Shown here in pieces: positions 46,566 through 54,390 of a stretch of 64,000 bases of DNA. The notes beneath the pieces were generated by a model. That model saw nothing but the letters and a program-made list of their open reading frames with translations. It had not been told where the DNA came from and did no database searches. This DNA is from Candidatus Rokuibacteriota bacterium. Its GTDB lineage: Bacteria; Methylomirabilota; Methylomirabilia; Rokubacteriales; CSP1-6. Numbering within the stretch: the stretch's first letter is position 1; each line of letters begins with the position of its first letter. A program made the translations under genes and the position numbers. The stretch covers positions 1 through 64,000 of the forward strand of contig QHRU01000059.1 of NCBI GenBank assembly GCA_003220225.1, read 5' to 3'.

Positions 46566-47615
46566 ATGACGCTGCGCTCATGCGCGCTGGCCGTTGCCGT
46601 CGCCCTGTCGCTCGCCGGCTGCTCCGACGGCCCTTTACCGGTCACGGCCACCCGGGTCCTCGAGGTGGCGGGTCTACGCGCGGTGGTGAACGCGGTCGCC
46701 CTCAGTCCCGACGGCAGTCTGGTCGTCGTCGGCGATATGGACGGCGACCTGATCGCGCGCGAGGTGCCCGCCGGCGCCGAGCGCTGGAAGGTGCCGGTGC
46801 ACCCCCGGGGCGCCGCGCGCAGCATCGACGGCGTCGCGTTCTCGCCCGACGGCTCGCTCCTCGCCACGATTGGACACGGCGCGCGGACGGTCGAGCTGTG
46901 GGAGGCGGCGACCGGCCGCCAGGCGGCGGTGCTGAGTATCGGCCAGAGCCGCGGGTCCGCGTTCCACCCGACCGAGCGCGTGCTCGTCGTCGTCGGGGGA
47001 ACGACCATTCACCTGGTCGACCTCGAGCGCGGCGAGCTCGTCCGTACCCTTCCCAACGCGCACCAGGGAGACCGCATCGACGCGGTCGCCTTCTCGGGCG
47101 ACGGCCGCGTGCTGGCCACCACCTCGGACGGCGGCGGGCTGAAGCTCTGGAACTGGCCGGCGCTGACCCTGCGAGGGTCGGTGTCGATGGCGAGCTCGCT
47201 GGAGGCCATGGCGCCGGTCTCGCTCGCGCTGAATCGCGACGGGACGCGCGCGGCAGCCAACGGCATCCTCGGCCAGGTGCACGTGATGAGCGTGGTGAAG
47301 GAGCGCGAGGAGCGCACCTTCGCCAACACCGCCCAGGCGCCGGGCCACGGCCTGCACGGCGAGATGCGCTACTCGCTCGCGTTCACCGAAGACGGCGACT
47401 GGCTGTTCGCCCCCGACACCCACGACCGCGGCCTGCGCATCCTGCACGTGCCCGGGGGCAAGGGCTTCAGCGTTCTGCGCGGCGAGGGGCCGTTCTACAA
47501 GGCGATGGCGCTCGCGCTCGGGGCCAGCATGGTGGCGCTGCTGCGTCCCGGCGACACCGAGGGCCGGGGCCCGTACGGCGTGGAGGTGTGGCGCCTGACG
47601 TACCGCGCGAAGTGA
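46566..47615 (+). CDS. WD40-repeat lipoprotein
   Basis: A 349-residue beta-propeller with a lipoprotein signal: MTLRSCALAVAVALSLAGCS, where LAGC is the lipobox. WD40-type blades include VNAVALSPDGSLVVVGDMDGDLIARE, IDGVAFSPDGSLLATIGHGARTVELW and IDAVAFSGDGRVLATTSDGGGLKLWNW. It is expected to be anchored to the inner or outer membrane and to act as a protein-binding scaffold. It shares a 27-base gap with the divergent membrane-protein gene, suggesting joint expression. No enzymatic motif. Confidence 0.88.
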   Translation: MTLRSCALAVAVALSLAGCSDGPLPVTATRVLEVAGLRAVVNAVALSPDGSLVVVGDMDGDLIAREVPAGAERWKVPVHPRGAARSIDGVAFSPDGSLLATIGHGARTVELWEAATGRQAAVLSIGQSRGSAFHPTERVLVVVGGTTIHLVDLERGELVRTLPNAHQGDRIDAVAFSGDGRVLATTSDGGGLKLWNWPALTLRGSVSMASSLEAMAPVSLALNRDGTRAAANGILGQVHVMSVVKEREERTFANTAQAPGHGLHGEMRYSLAFTEDGDWLFAPDTHDRGLRILHVPGGKGFSVLRGEGPFYKAMALALGASMVALLRPGDTEGRGPYGVEVWRLTYRAK

Positions 47616-47622
47616 GGGCCCC

Positions 47623-49170
47623 TCACTTCCCGTTCCGCAGCGACATCCAGGCGCCGACGAGCTGCTCCGAGGACAGCGCCTGGAAGCTCAGCCGCTTGTT
47701 GACCCCGTAGATGTCGACCTGCTGATAGAGCGGCAGCACCCCGCCGTCGTCGACGACCATCCGCTGGGCGCGCGCGTAGAGCTCCAGGCGACGCCTGGGG
47801 TCGATCGAGGTCTGGGCCTCGTCGATCAGCCCGTCGAAATCCGGGTTGTAGTAGTTCGACTGCGGCGTTCCGCTGCGGAAGAGCGCGCCGAGCGTGCCGT
47901 CGGCGTCCCACGTCGTGTTGCCCCAGCCGATGAGGTACATGGGGTTCGCCTTGTGCGGGTACACGTACTGGCTGAGGTACGTCGTCCATTCGTGGGTCTT
48001 CACGCGCGTCCGGATGCCCGCCTTCGTGAGCTGACCGGCCACCGCCTCCGCCACCTCCTTGTCCTTCTGATACCGCCCGTCCGGCGAGTTCAGCGTGAGG
48101 TCGAGCCCCTGGGGAAAGCCCGCCTCGGCGAGGAGCTTGCGGACGCGGTCGACGTCGAGCTTCACCGGCGCGAACGAGGGATCGAAGCCGAAGTGCTTCG
48201 GCGTCAGCGGCGTCGCCGTGCGAACGGCGTTGCCCTCGAGCACCGTCTTGATGATCTCGTCGACGTTGACGGCGGCGAGCAGCGCCTGCCGCACACGCTT
48301 GTCGCGCGTCGGCCCCTCCACCGGGCCCACGGGCTTGTTCGCGGTGTCGTACTGGTACGCGTAGATCGGGATGAAGATCGTGCGGACGCTCGGGGCCTTC
48401 GAGACGTAGAGCCTGGGATGCTTTTCGATGCTCTGCACCAGGTGGGGCGGGATGTTGACGGCGACGTCGATTTCACCCGCCTGGAGCGCGGCCGCGCGGA
48501 CCGCGTGCTCGGGGATCGGACGGAAGACGATCGTCTTGATCTTCGGCGCGCCGCCCCACCAGCTCGGGTTGGCCTCGAGCTCGATCTGCTCGTCCTTCAC
48601 CCACCGCACGAACTTGTACGGGCCGCTGCCGACCGGGTTCCGGTCGGCGAAGACCTTGTCCTTCCCGCGGAAGTGACCGGGCGGCATGATGGCGCCGCGC
48701 AGCGCGAGGTGGTTCTCCAGCGTCGGGTACGGTCTCGACGTGACCACGCGGACGGTATGCTTGTCGACGACGTCGACGGAGGTGACCAGCCGGAAGTAGA
48801 CCGTCTGCCGGGCCTTCAGCTCGGGGTCACGGATGCGGTCGAGGCTGAACTTCACCGCCTCGGCATCGACCTCCTCGCCGTTGTGGAACTTCACGCCCTT
48901 GCGGATCTTGAACTCCCACGTGGTCGGGTTCACCAGTCGCCACGACTCGGCGAGCCAGGGGATGATCTTCAGATCCTTGTCGCGGAACAGCAGCGTGTCG
49001 TAGATGTTCAGGAGCACGTTGTAGGCGGGCGTCTCCTCGTGCCATTGCGGGTCGAGGGTGGTCGGGTCGACGCCCTGGGCGATGACGATCTTCCCCTCGG
49101 GCGCGGCGGCGGCGAGGGCGGGCAGGAGCAGCAGCGCGGCGAATACCAGCGCGACACGGCACGCGGTCAT
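47623..49170 (-). CDS. ABC transporter family-5 substrate-binding protein
   Basis: A 515-residue periplasmic binding protein. The signal peptide is MTACRVALVFAALLLLPALA ending AAA, followed by IVIAQGVDPTTLDPQWHEETPAYNVLLNIYDTLL and the WEFKIRKGVKFHNGEEVDAEAVKFSLDRI signature near residues 85-115. The end contains YQQVDIYGVNKRLSF. It lacks adjacent permease or ATPase genes. It follows the ThDP lyase gene (109-base gap with a family-A element), so it might deliver the substrate of that enzyme, or a peptide. Confidence 0.92.
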   Translation of the reverse strand: MTACRVALVFAALLLLPALAAAAPEGKIVIAQGVDPTTLDPQWHEETPAYNVLLNIYDTLLFRDKDLKIIPWLAESWRLVNPTTWEFKIRKGVKFHNGEEVDAEAVKFSLDRIRDPELKARQTVYFRLVTSVDVVDKHTVRVVTSRPYPTLENHLALRGAIMPPGHFRGKDKVFADRNPVGSGPYKFVRWVKDEQIELEANPSWWGGAPKIKTIVFRPIPEHAVRAAALQAGEIDVAVNIPPHLVQSIEKHPRLYVSKAPSVRTIFIPIYAYQYDTANKPVGPVEGPTRDKRVRQALLAAVNVDEIIKTVLEGNAVRTATPLTPKHFGFDPSFAPVKLDVDRVRKLLAEAGFPQGLDLTLNSPDGRYQKDKEVAEAVAGQLTKAGIRTRVKTHEWTTYLSQYVYPHKANPMYLIGWGNTTWDADGTLGALFRSGTPQSNYYNPDFDGLIDEAQTSIDPRRRLELYARAQRMVVDDGGVLPLYQQVDIYGVNKRLSFQALSSEQLVGAWMSLRNGK

Positions 49171-49202
49171 GATCGTCGTCCTCCCTCGCGGGGCCGCCCG
49201 TA

Positions 49203-49279
49203 GCATCGAGGGGCGCCACGGCTTCGCCGGGGCGCCCCGAGCGTTGGGGGGTTTGGGGGGCCATTTCGGGGCCCCCCAT
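49203..49279. repeat. Family A double-hairpin intergenic element
   Basis: The first hairpin is GGGGCGCC (49210-49217) with GGCGCCCC (49231-49238) around an inner CGGC-TTC-GCCG. GAGCGTT and G-runs follow, then GGGGGGCC (49255-49262) pairs with GGCCCCCC (49270-49277). It touches the stop codon of the gene at 49279 and sits before the start of the binding-protein gene at 49170. A terminator or read-through control is likely. Confidence 0.88.
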
Positions 49280-50925
49280 CAGGTGGTATACGCGGAGAAC
49301 CGCACCGTCTGCGCGCGCGCCTTGTGGTCGGTGATCACGTTGACGATGGCGGGCTTGCCCGACGCGAACGCCCGCTCGAGCGCGGGCCGGATGTCGTGCG
49401 GCTTCTCGACGAACTCGCCGTGCGCGCCCAGGTCCATGGCCATGCGGTCGTAGCGGGTGTGGCCGAGGTTGCGGCCGGGCTTGGGCAGCGGCCGGGTCCA
49501 CGGCGTGTCCGCCGTCCAGCCGCCGTTGTTGCTGATGACACACACGACCGGGATCCGGTGGCGGACCGCCGTGTCGATGTCCATGGCGTTGATGCCGAAC
49601 GAGCCGTCGCCGTGCAGCACCAGCACCTGCTTGTCGGGCCTGGCGACCTTGGCGCCCACGCCGTAGGGCAGGCCGACGCCCATCGTGCCGAACGCCCCCG
49701 AGTTGAGCCGGTGGCCGGGCATGTAGGTCGGAATCGCCTGGCGGCCGTAGTTGAGGATCTCCTGGCCGTCCACGACGAGGATCGCGTCGCGCTTGAGGAA
49801 GTCGCGCACCTCCTTGCAGAGGCGCAGCGGGTGGATGGGCAGCTCGTCGCTGCTCATCGCCTTGTCCTGCTCCGAGCCCTTCTCGGCGTCGAGCGTGCGC
49901 AGCTTGCCCGTCCAGCTCGCGTACGTCTTGGGATTGATCTTGCCCTGCGCCTCGGCGTGGAGCTGCGCGAGGACGGCGCGGGCGTCGCCGACGATCGGCA
50001 CGTCCACCGCGCGGTTGTGGCCGAGCTGGGTGGGGTTCACGTCGACGTGGATGACCTTGAGGTCGGCCGCGAAGCGCGGCGGCCGTCCGAACTGGATCAT
50101 CCAGTCGAAGCGGGTGCCGACGGCGAGGACGACGTCGGCCTCGGTGAACGCCTTGCTGCGCGCGTTCAGGAACGAGAGCGCGTGGTCCTCGGGGATGAGG
50201 CCGCGCGAGATCGGCTTCGTGTAGAACGGGATGCCCGTGGCCTCGACGAAGGCCTGCAGCGCGGCGGCGCCGTCCGACCACCACACGCCGCTGCCCGCGA
50301 TGAGCATCGGCCGCTCGGCCTTCGCCAGGAGCGCGATCGCTTCCTTCACCGCCGCGGGATCACCGAGCGTGCGCGGCGCCGGCTTCCACGCCGGCGCGTA
50401 CTTGACGGCGTCCTCCTCGACCTTCTCGCCGAGGACGTCGCCGGGCATGTCGATGTACACGGGGCCCGGCCGCCCGCTCGTCGCCTGGCGGAAGGCGGTG
50501 GCGACCACGTCGGGGATGCGCTTGGCGTCGTAGATCCGCTCCGCCCACTTGGTGACGGGCTTGAACACCGCCAGCTGGTCGATCTCCTGAAACGCCTCCA
50601 TGCCCAGGTACACGCGCGGGCTCGAGCCGCCGATGGCCACGAGCGGGGCGCAGTCGGTGAACGCGGTCGCGACGCCGGTCAAGAGATTGGTGGCGCCGGG
50701 ACCCGAGCAGCCCATGCAGACGCCGGGGCGCCGCATCACGCGCGTGTAGGCGTGGGCGGCGAAGGAGGCGGCCTGCTCGTGCCGGTGGTCGATGGCCCGG
50801 ATGCCGAGCTGGATGCACGCGGCCTCCGTCTCGAGCATCGGCCCGCCCATCAGGTAGAACATCGTGTCGACGCCCTGCGTGCGGAGCGCCGTCGCCAGCA
50901 CCTCGGAGCCCGTGATCGTCGCCAT
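49279..50925 (-). CDS. ThDP-dependent enzyme (2-hydroxyacyl-CoA lyase / acetolactate-synthase-like)
   Basis: A 548-residue three-domain ThDP enzyme. The activating Glu is in IDHRHEQAASFAAHAYTRV near residue 50. MGCSGPGATNLLTGVATAFTDCAPLVAIGG follows near 72-100, and the ThDP/Mg motif is HGDGSFGINAMDIDTAVRHRIPVVCVISNNGGW near 430-460. The MGCSGPGATN pattern and C-terminal DLGAHGEFVEKPHDIRPAL suit oxalyl-CoA decarboxylase and 2-hydroxyacyl-CoA lyases more than true acetolactate synthase. It lies 16 bases after an enoyl-CoA hydratase gene in one transcript, supporting acyl-CoA chemistry. Confidence 0.88.
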   Translation of the reverse strand: MATITGSEVLATALRTQGVDTMFYLMGGPMLETEAACIQLGIRAIDHRHEQAASFAAHAYTRVMRRPGVCMGCSGPGATNLLTGVATAFTDCAPLVAIGGSSPRVYLGMEAFQEIDQLAVFKPVTKWAERIYDAKRIPDVVATAFRQATSGRPGPVYIDMPGDVLGEKVEEDAVKYAPAWKPAPRTLGDPAAVKEAIALLAKAERPMLIAGSGVWWSDGAAALQAFVEATGIPFYTKPISRGLIPEDHALSFLNARSKAFTEADVVLAVGTRFDWMIQFGRPPRFAADLKVIHVDVNPTQLGHNRAVDVPIVGDARAVLAQLHAEAQGKINPKTYASWTGKLRTLDAEKGSEQDKAMSSDELPIHPLRLCKEVRDFLKRDAILVVDGQEILNYGRQAIPTYMPGHRLNSGAFGTMGVGLPYGVGAKVARPDKQVLVLHGDGSFGINAMDIDTAVRHRIPVVCVISNNGGWTADTPWTRPLPKPGRNLGHTRYDRMAMDLGAHGEFVEKPHDIRPALERAFASGKPAIVNVITDHKARAQTVRFSAYTT

Positions 50926-50941
50926 GGCTGTCCTTTCCGGT

Positions 50942-51718
50942 TCAGTCCTTCGAGCGTCCCTTGCGAGCGATGAAGTCCGGGAAGGCGTCCTCGGCCTTCG
51001 CCGGGCGCGCGACGTTGGTCGTGTAGTCGCGCTCGTTCTTCCACTGCTGCTCGAGATCGCGTCCCATGCCCTGCAGCAGCAGGGCCTTGACGCCCATCAC
51101 CGACGGTCGGCGGTTCTTGGCGATCATCGTGGCCAGCCACAGCGTCTTGTCGCGGAGCTCGGCGCACGGCACCAGGTGGTTGAGCAGGCCGATGCGCTGC
51201 GCCTCCGGAGCCGACACCTCCCGGCCGGAGAACAGCAGCTCCTTCGCGATGGGCCAGCCGACCTGGTTGGGCAGCGTCCACGTGGTGTTGATGCGGCCGT
51301 ACGCGGCGGCCAGGAAGCGGAACGACGCGTGCTCGCAGCCCACGCGCATGTCGAGCGACGAGGCCAGCACGCCGGCGCCGCCGTAAGCGAGGCCGTTGAT
51401 CATCCCGATGGTCGGCTTGGCGCAGGCGCCGATCTCGTAGAAGCCGCGGGCGCGCTCGGCGCCGAGCGCATCCAGCTCCGCCTGCGTGTACTTCTTGTCG
51501 TCCTCGCGCTGCTCGTGGATGTCGCCGCCCGCGGAGAACGCCTTCTGCCCGGCGCCGGTGATGACGATGCAGCCGACGTCGTCGTCGGCGACCGCGCGCG
51601 TGACCGCCTCGTGCAATTCCGCCGAGAGCTGGCGGTTGAGCGCGTTGAGCTGGTTCGGCCGGTTCAGGGTGAGGATCGCGACGCCGTCCGCCTTCTCGGT
51701 GAGCAGGTAGTCTGCCAT
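50942..51718 (-). CDS. Enoyl-CoA hydratase/isomerase family protein
   Basis: A 258-residue crotonase-fold protein. VAILTLNRPNQLNALNRQLSAELHEAV is the N-terminal signature. The oxyanion hole includes QKAFSAGGDIHEQRED (about 60-75) and TIGMINGLAYGGAGVLASSLDMRVG (about 105-130). The usual catalytic Glu near FRFLAAAYGRINTTWTLP is not obvious, so the reaction may be isomerase- or hydrolase-like. It leads the ThDP lyase operon. A GGGAGGCC ribosome site precedes ATG 51718, mirrored on the other side of the divergent promoter. Confidence 0.92.
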   Translation of the reverse strand: MADYLLTEKADGVAILTLNRPNQLNALNRQLSAELHEAVTRAVADDDVGCIVITGAGQKAFSAGGDIHEQREDDKKYTQAELDALGAERARGFYEIGACAKPTIGMINGLAYGGAGVLASSLDMRVGCEHASFRFLAAAYGRINTTWTLPNQVGWPIAKELLFSGREVSAPEAQRIGLLNHLVPCAELRDKTLWLATMIAKNRRPSVMGVKALLLQGMGRDLEQQWKNERDYTTNVARPAKAEDAFPDFIARKGRSKD

Positions 51719-51720
51719 CC

Positions 51721-51762
51721 GGCCTCCCTCGCGAGTGCGGTGTAGCATACGCCCGGGAGGCC
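51721..51762. promoter_or_regulatory. Symmetric divergent promoter with mirrored ribosome binding sites
   Basis: GGCCTCCC (51721-51728) and GGGAGGCC (51755-51762) are inverted copies; each is the binding site for its outward gene (51718 minus, 51768 plus). Between them TGTAGCATAC holds TAGCAT on the plus strand (51743-51748) and TATGCT on the minus strand (51749-51744). A single A/T core can thus serve both directions. Confidence 0.5.
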
Positions 51763-51767
51763 CCGAG

Positions 51768-52856
51768 ATGAAAATCACCCACGTCACCACGCGGATCCTC
51801 AGGACGCCCGCCGACAACCCGCTCGTGGTGGGGCTCCCGGCGCCCACCGACACGCGCGAGTTCGTCACGCTGGAGCTGGGCACCGACCAGGGCCTCACGG
51901 GCATCGGCCTCACGTTCTTCGGCGGCGCCCTCACCCCGGCCCTCCGGGCGGCGGTGGAGGGGCTCGCCGGACTTCTGATCGGCGACGATCCCGCCGAGAC
52001 CGAGGCCATCGCCGCCAAGGCGCGGCGCGCGGCCGGCAGCTCGGGCCCCGGCGGCATCTTCACGCTCGCCCTCTCCGCGATCGACATCGCGTGCTGGGAC
52101 CTCAAGGGCAAAGCCCTCGGCCGCTCGGTTGCCGCGCTGCTCGGCGGGCTGCGTGAGCGCGTGCCGACCTACGCGAGCGGCGCGCTCCTGCGCGCGCACC
52201 CGGTCAAGTACCTGGCCGAGGCCGGACCGCGGCTGGTGAAGATGGGCTTCCGCCAGATGAAGATGCAGTGCGGCAGCGAGCCGACGGTGGCCGCCTCGGT
52301 CGAGCGCGTCCGCGTGATGCGCGAGGCGATCGGCCCCGACGTCGACCTGATGTGCGACATCAACCAGCTCTGGAGCGTGAACCAGGCGATCGAGGTGGGC
52401 CGCCGCGTCGAGCCCTACCATCTCTTCTGGCTGGAGGACCCCACCGCGCACGACGACTTCTCCGGTCTCGCGCGCATCGCCGACAACCTCGCGACGCCGA
52501 TCGCCGCCGGCGAGTACCACTACGGCATCGTGCCCTTCCGCCACATGCTGCAGGCGCGCTCGATCGACATCGTGATGATCGACCTGCTGCGCGTCGGCGG
52601 CATCACGCAGTGGATGAAGGTGGCGGGCATGGCGGAGGCGTTCAACCTGCCGGTGGTGAGCCACCTCGTGCCCGAGCTGCACGTGCACCTGATCGCGGCG
52701 ATCCCCAACGGGCTCACCGTGGAGTACATGCCGTGGACGGTGCGGCTCTACGAAGAGACGCCGACGCTCGAGAATGGCCACCTCGTGGTGCCGACGAAGC
52801 CGGGGCTCGGCCTCGCCTTCGACCAGGCGGCGCTCAAGCGCTACCAGGTCGGCTGA
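51768..52856 (+). CDS. Mandelate racemase/muconate lactonizing enzyme family protein
   Basis: A 362-residue enolase-superfamily protein. Metal and catalytic residues are in QMKMQCGS (Lys; the second Lys of KxK is Gln), MCDINQLWS (Asp), FWLEDPTAHDD (Glu), AAGEYHYG (Glu) and VVSHLVPELHVHLIAA (His). The KMQ variant and the ALLGGLRERVPTYASG capping region suggest a sugar-acid dehydratase- or racemase-like activity not identical to the gene at 36294. It is divergent from the enoyl-CoA hydratase gene and overlaps the convergent MarR gene by 23 bases. Confidence 0.92.
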   Translation: MKITHVTTRILRTPADNPLVVGLPAPTDTREFVTLELGTDQGLTGIGLTFFGGALTPALRAAVEGLAGLLIGDDPAETEAIAAKARRAAGSSGPGGIFTLALSAIDIACWDLKGKALGRSVAALLGGLRERVPTYASGALLRAHPVKYLAEAGPRLVKMGFRQMKMQCGSEPTVAASVERVRVMREAIGPDVDLMCDINQLWSVNQAIEVGRRVEPYHLFWLEDPTAHDDFSGLARIADNLATPIAAGEYHYGIVPFRHMLQARSIDIVMIDLLRVGGITQWMKVAGMAEAFNLPVVSHLVPELHVHLIAAIPNGLTVEYMPWTVRLYEETPTLENGHLVVPTKPGLGLAFDQAALKRYQVG

Positions 52857-53334
52857 CGCTGCGGCCCAGCTTCTTCGCGAGCCGGCCGAGCTGCTCCTGC
52901 TCGGCGGGGGTGAGCGCGGAGAACGCCTCGACGATGGCCGCCACGTGGCCGGGAAAGACTCGGGAGATGAGGCGGCGGCCCTCGGAGGTGAGGTGGACTG
53001 TCACGTGACGGCGATCGTCACCGCGCCGTTCGCGGCGCACCAGACGCCGACGCTCGAGGTTGTCGACGACGGTCGTGATGTTGCCACCGCTCATCAGCAG
53101 CTTGCCGCCGAGGACGCGCTGCCCGAGCGGTCCGAGATGCAGCAGCGCCTCCAGGACGCCGAGCTGGGTCGGCGTCAGCCCGGCCTCCGCCAGTCCTCGG
53201 CTCAGCCGGACACCCACCGAGCTGGTGGCCCGCGTCAGCTTGATGTACGTGTCGAGGGCCCGGACTTCGGCCGCCCGCCCGCGGTAGTGCGTCCCCATCC
53301 CGTCCCTCCGGCCCGTGAATCCCTCGCCATCCAT
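52834..53334 (-). CDS. MarR family transcriptional regulator
   Basis: A 166-residue winged-helix regulator. The wing and recognition helix are GQRVLGGKLLMSGGNITTVVDNLERRRLVRRERRGDDRRHVTVHLTSEGRRLI near residues 70-122, with a dimerising N-terminal helix and C-terminal GHVAAIVEAFSALTPAEQEQL. It is expected to repress the divergent pirin gene and itself, released by a phenolic or oxidant ligand. Start may be ATG 53334 or ATG 53298 (MGTHYRG); the longer form places the start next to the operator candidate at 53349. Confidence 0.9.
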   Translation of the reverse strand: MDGEGFTGRRDGMGTHYRGRAAEVRALDTYIKLTRATSSVGVRLSRGLAEAGLTPTQLGVLEALLHLGPLGQRVLGGKLLMSGGNITTVVDNLERRRLVRRERRGDDRRHVTVHLTSEGRRLISRVFPGHVAAIVEAFSALTPAEQEQLGRLAKKLGRSVSRPGSA

Positions 53335-53348
53335 CCTACATCAAATCA

Positions 53349-53360
53349 TTCGATATCAAA
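53349..53360. promoter_or_regulatory. Near-palindromic operator candidate between marR and pirin genes
   Basis: TTCGATATCAAA matches its own reverse complement at 10 of 12 positions (core GATATC). It sits in the 53-base divergent gap, an A/T-rich island in GC-rich sequence, where a MarR dimer would control both genes. A second ATCAAA lies just upstream (53340-53345). Confidence 0.5.
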
Positions 53361-53387
53361 GTAATTGCCCGGAAAAGGAGCCAGCCC

Positions 53388-54260
53388 ATGAGCCAGTCAG
53401 CGCGCCCGGTCGCCGACGTCATCACGCCCGAGCCCGTCGTCGAAGGCGCCGGGGTCCACCTCCGCCGGAGCATCGGCACCCGTCGACTCGACCACCTCGA
53501 CCCGTTCCTGCTCCTCGACCACTTCGAGTCGGTCAGCCCGGCCGACTACGAGGCGGGCTTCCCGTACCATCCCCATCGGGGCATCGAGACGGTGACGCTC
53601 GTCCGGAAAGGGGAGGTGCGGCACGGCGACTCGCTGGGCCATCGCGGAGCGATCGGCGCCGGTGACATCCAGTGGATGACCTCGGGCAGCGGGATCATGC
53701 ACGAGGAGATGCCGCAGGTGCGGCCGGAGGGGATCGCCGGCCTGCAGCTCTGGCTCAACCTGCCGGCGCGAGAAAAGATGAGCCGCCCGAAGTATCGCGA
53801 CCTCCAGGCGGACGGCCTGCCGCCGGCGACGACGGACGGCGGAGCCGAGGTGCGGGTGATCGCGGGCGAGGCGATGGACGGCCGCCTCACGGGGCCGGTC
53901 AGCGGCCTGGCCGTCGCGCCGAAGTTCGTCGACGTCGTGCTCGCTCCGCGCACCACGTTCCGCGACGTCGTGCCGAGGGGCCACACGGCGTTCGCCTACG
54001 TCGACGCGGGCGCGGTCCGGTTCGGACCCGAGCGCAAGGTCGTGCGCGCGCCGGCCCTCGTCGTCTTCGGTGACGGCGACCTCGTGGAGGCCGACGCCGG
54101 TGACGAGGGCGGTCGCTTCTTGCTCGCGGCCGCCCGGCCGCTGCACGAGCCGATCGCGCGGTACGGGCCGTTCGTCATGAACACGCGCGCCGAGATCGAG
54201 CAGACGCTCGCAGAGCTGCGCTCCGGGCGGTTCCTCCGCGAGGAGCCGCGCGACGAATGA
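53388..54260 (+). CDS. Pirin family protein
   Basis: A 290-residue two-domain cupin. Metal ligands are in FPYHPHRGIETVTLVRKGEVRHGDS (two His, about 60-65) and MTSGSGIMHEEMP (His and Glu, about 103-107). LDHLDPFLLLDHFESV near the N-terminus is the family start. Bacterial pirins act as quercetinase-like dioxygenases or redox-sensing cofactors. ATG 53388 has AAAAGGAG upstream. Regulated by the divergent MarR gene, as is common for pirins, which suggests a response to phenolics or oxidants. Confidence 0.94.
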   Translation: MSQSARPVADVITPEPVVEGAGVHLRRSIGTRRLDHLDPFLLLDHFESVSPADYEAGFPYHPHRGIETVTLVRKGEVRHGDSLGHRGAIGAGDIQWMTSGSGIMHEEMPQVRPEGIAGLQLWLNLPAREKMSRPKYRDLQADGLPPATTDGGAEVRVIAGEAMDGRLTGPVSGLAVAPKFVDVVLAPRTTFRDVVPRGHTAFAYVDAGAVRFGPERKVVRAPALVVFGDGDLVEADAGDEGGRFLLAAARPLHEPIARYGPFVMNTRAEIEQTLAELRSGRFLREEPRDE

Positions 54261-54291
54261 GCCGGCTCAGCGCGCGGAAGGCTTGAGGGAA

Positions 54292-54370
54292 GTCGGAGGG
54301 GGCGTCTCACAGGCGCGCCTCCGGCGCGACGGCCCCCTCCGATGCCTCCCCCTGGACTGGATGGCGCCGG
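54292..54370. repeat. Family B hairpin element (terminator-like)
   Basis: An 11-bp perfect stem, TCGGAGGGGGC with GCCCCCTCCGA (54293-54342), encloses an inner GC-rich stem (GCGCGCC...GGCGCG). GATGCCTCCCCC follows, and a shortened GGCGCCGGCG. It lies between the convergent pirin and dehydrogenase genes, suited to end both transcripts. Confidence 0.8.
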
Positions 54371-54390
54371 CGATCCTCGGCGCGGCGCGG

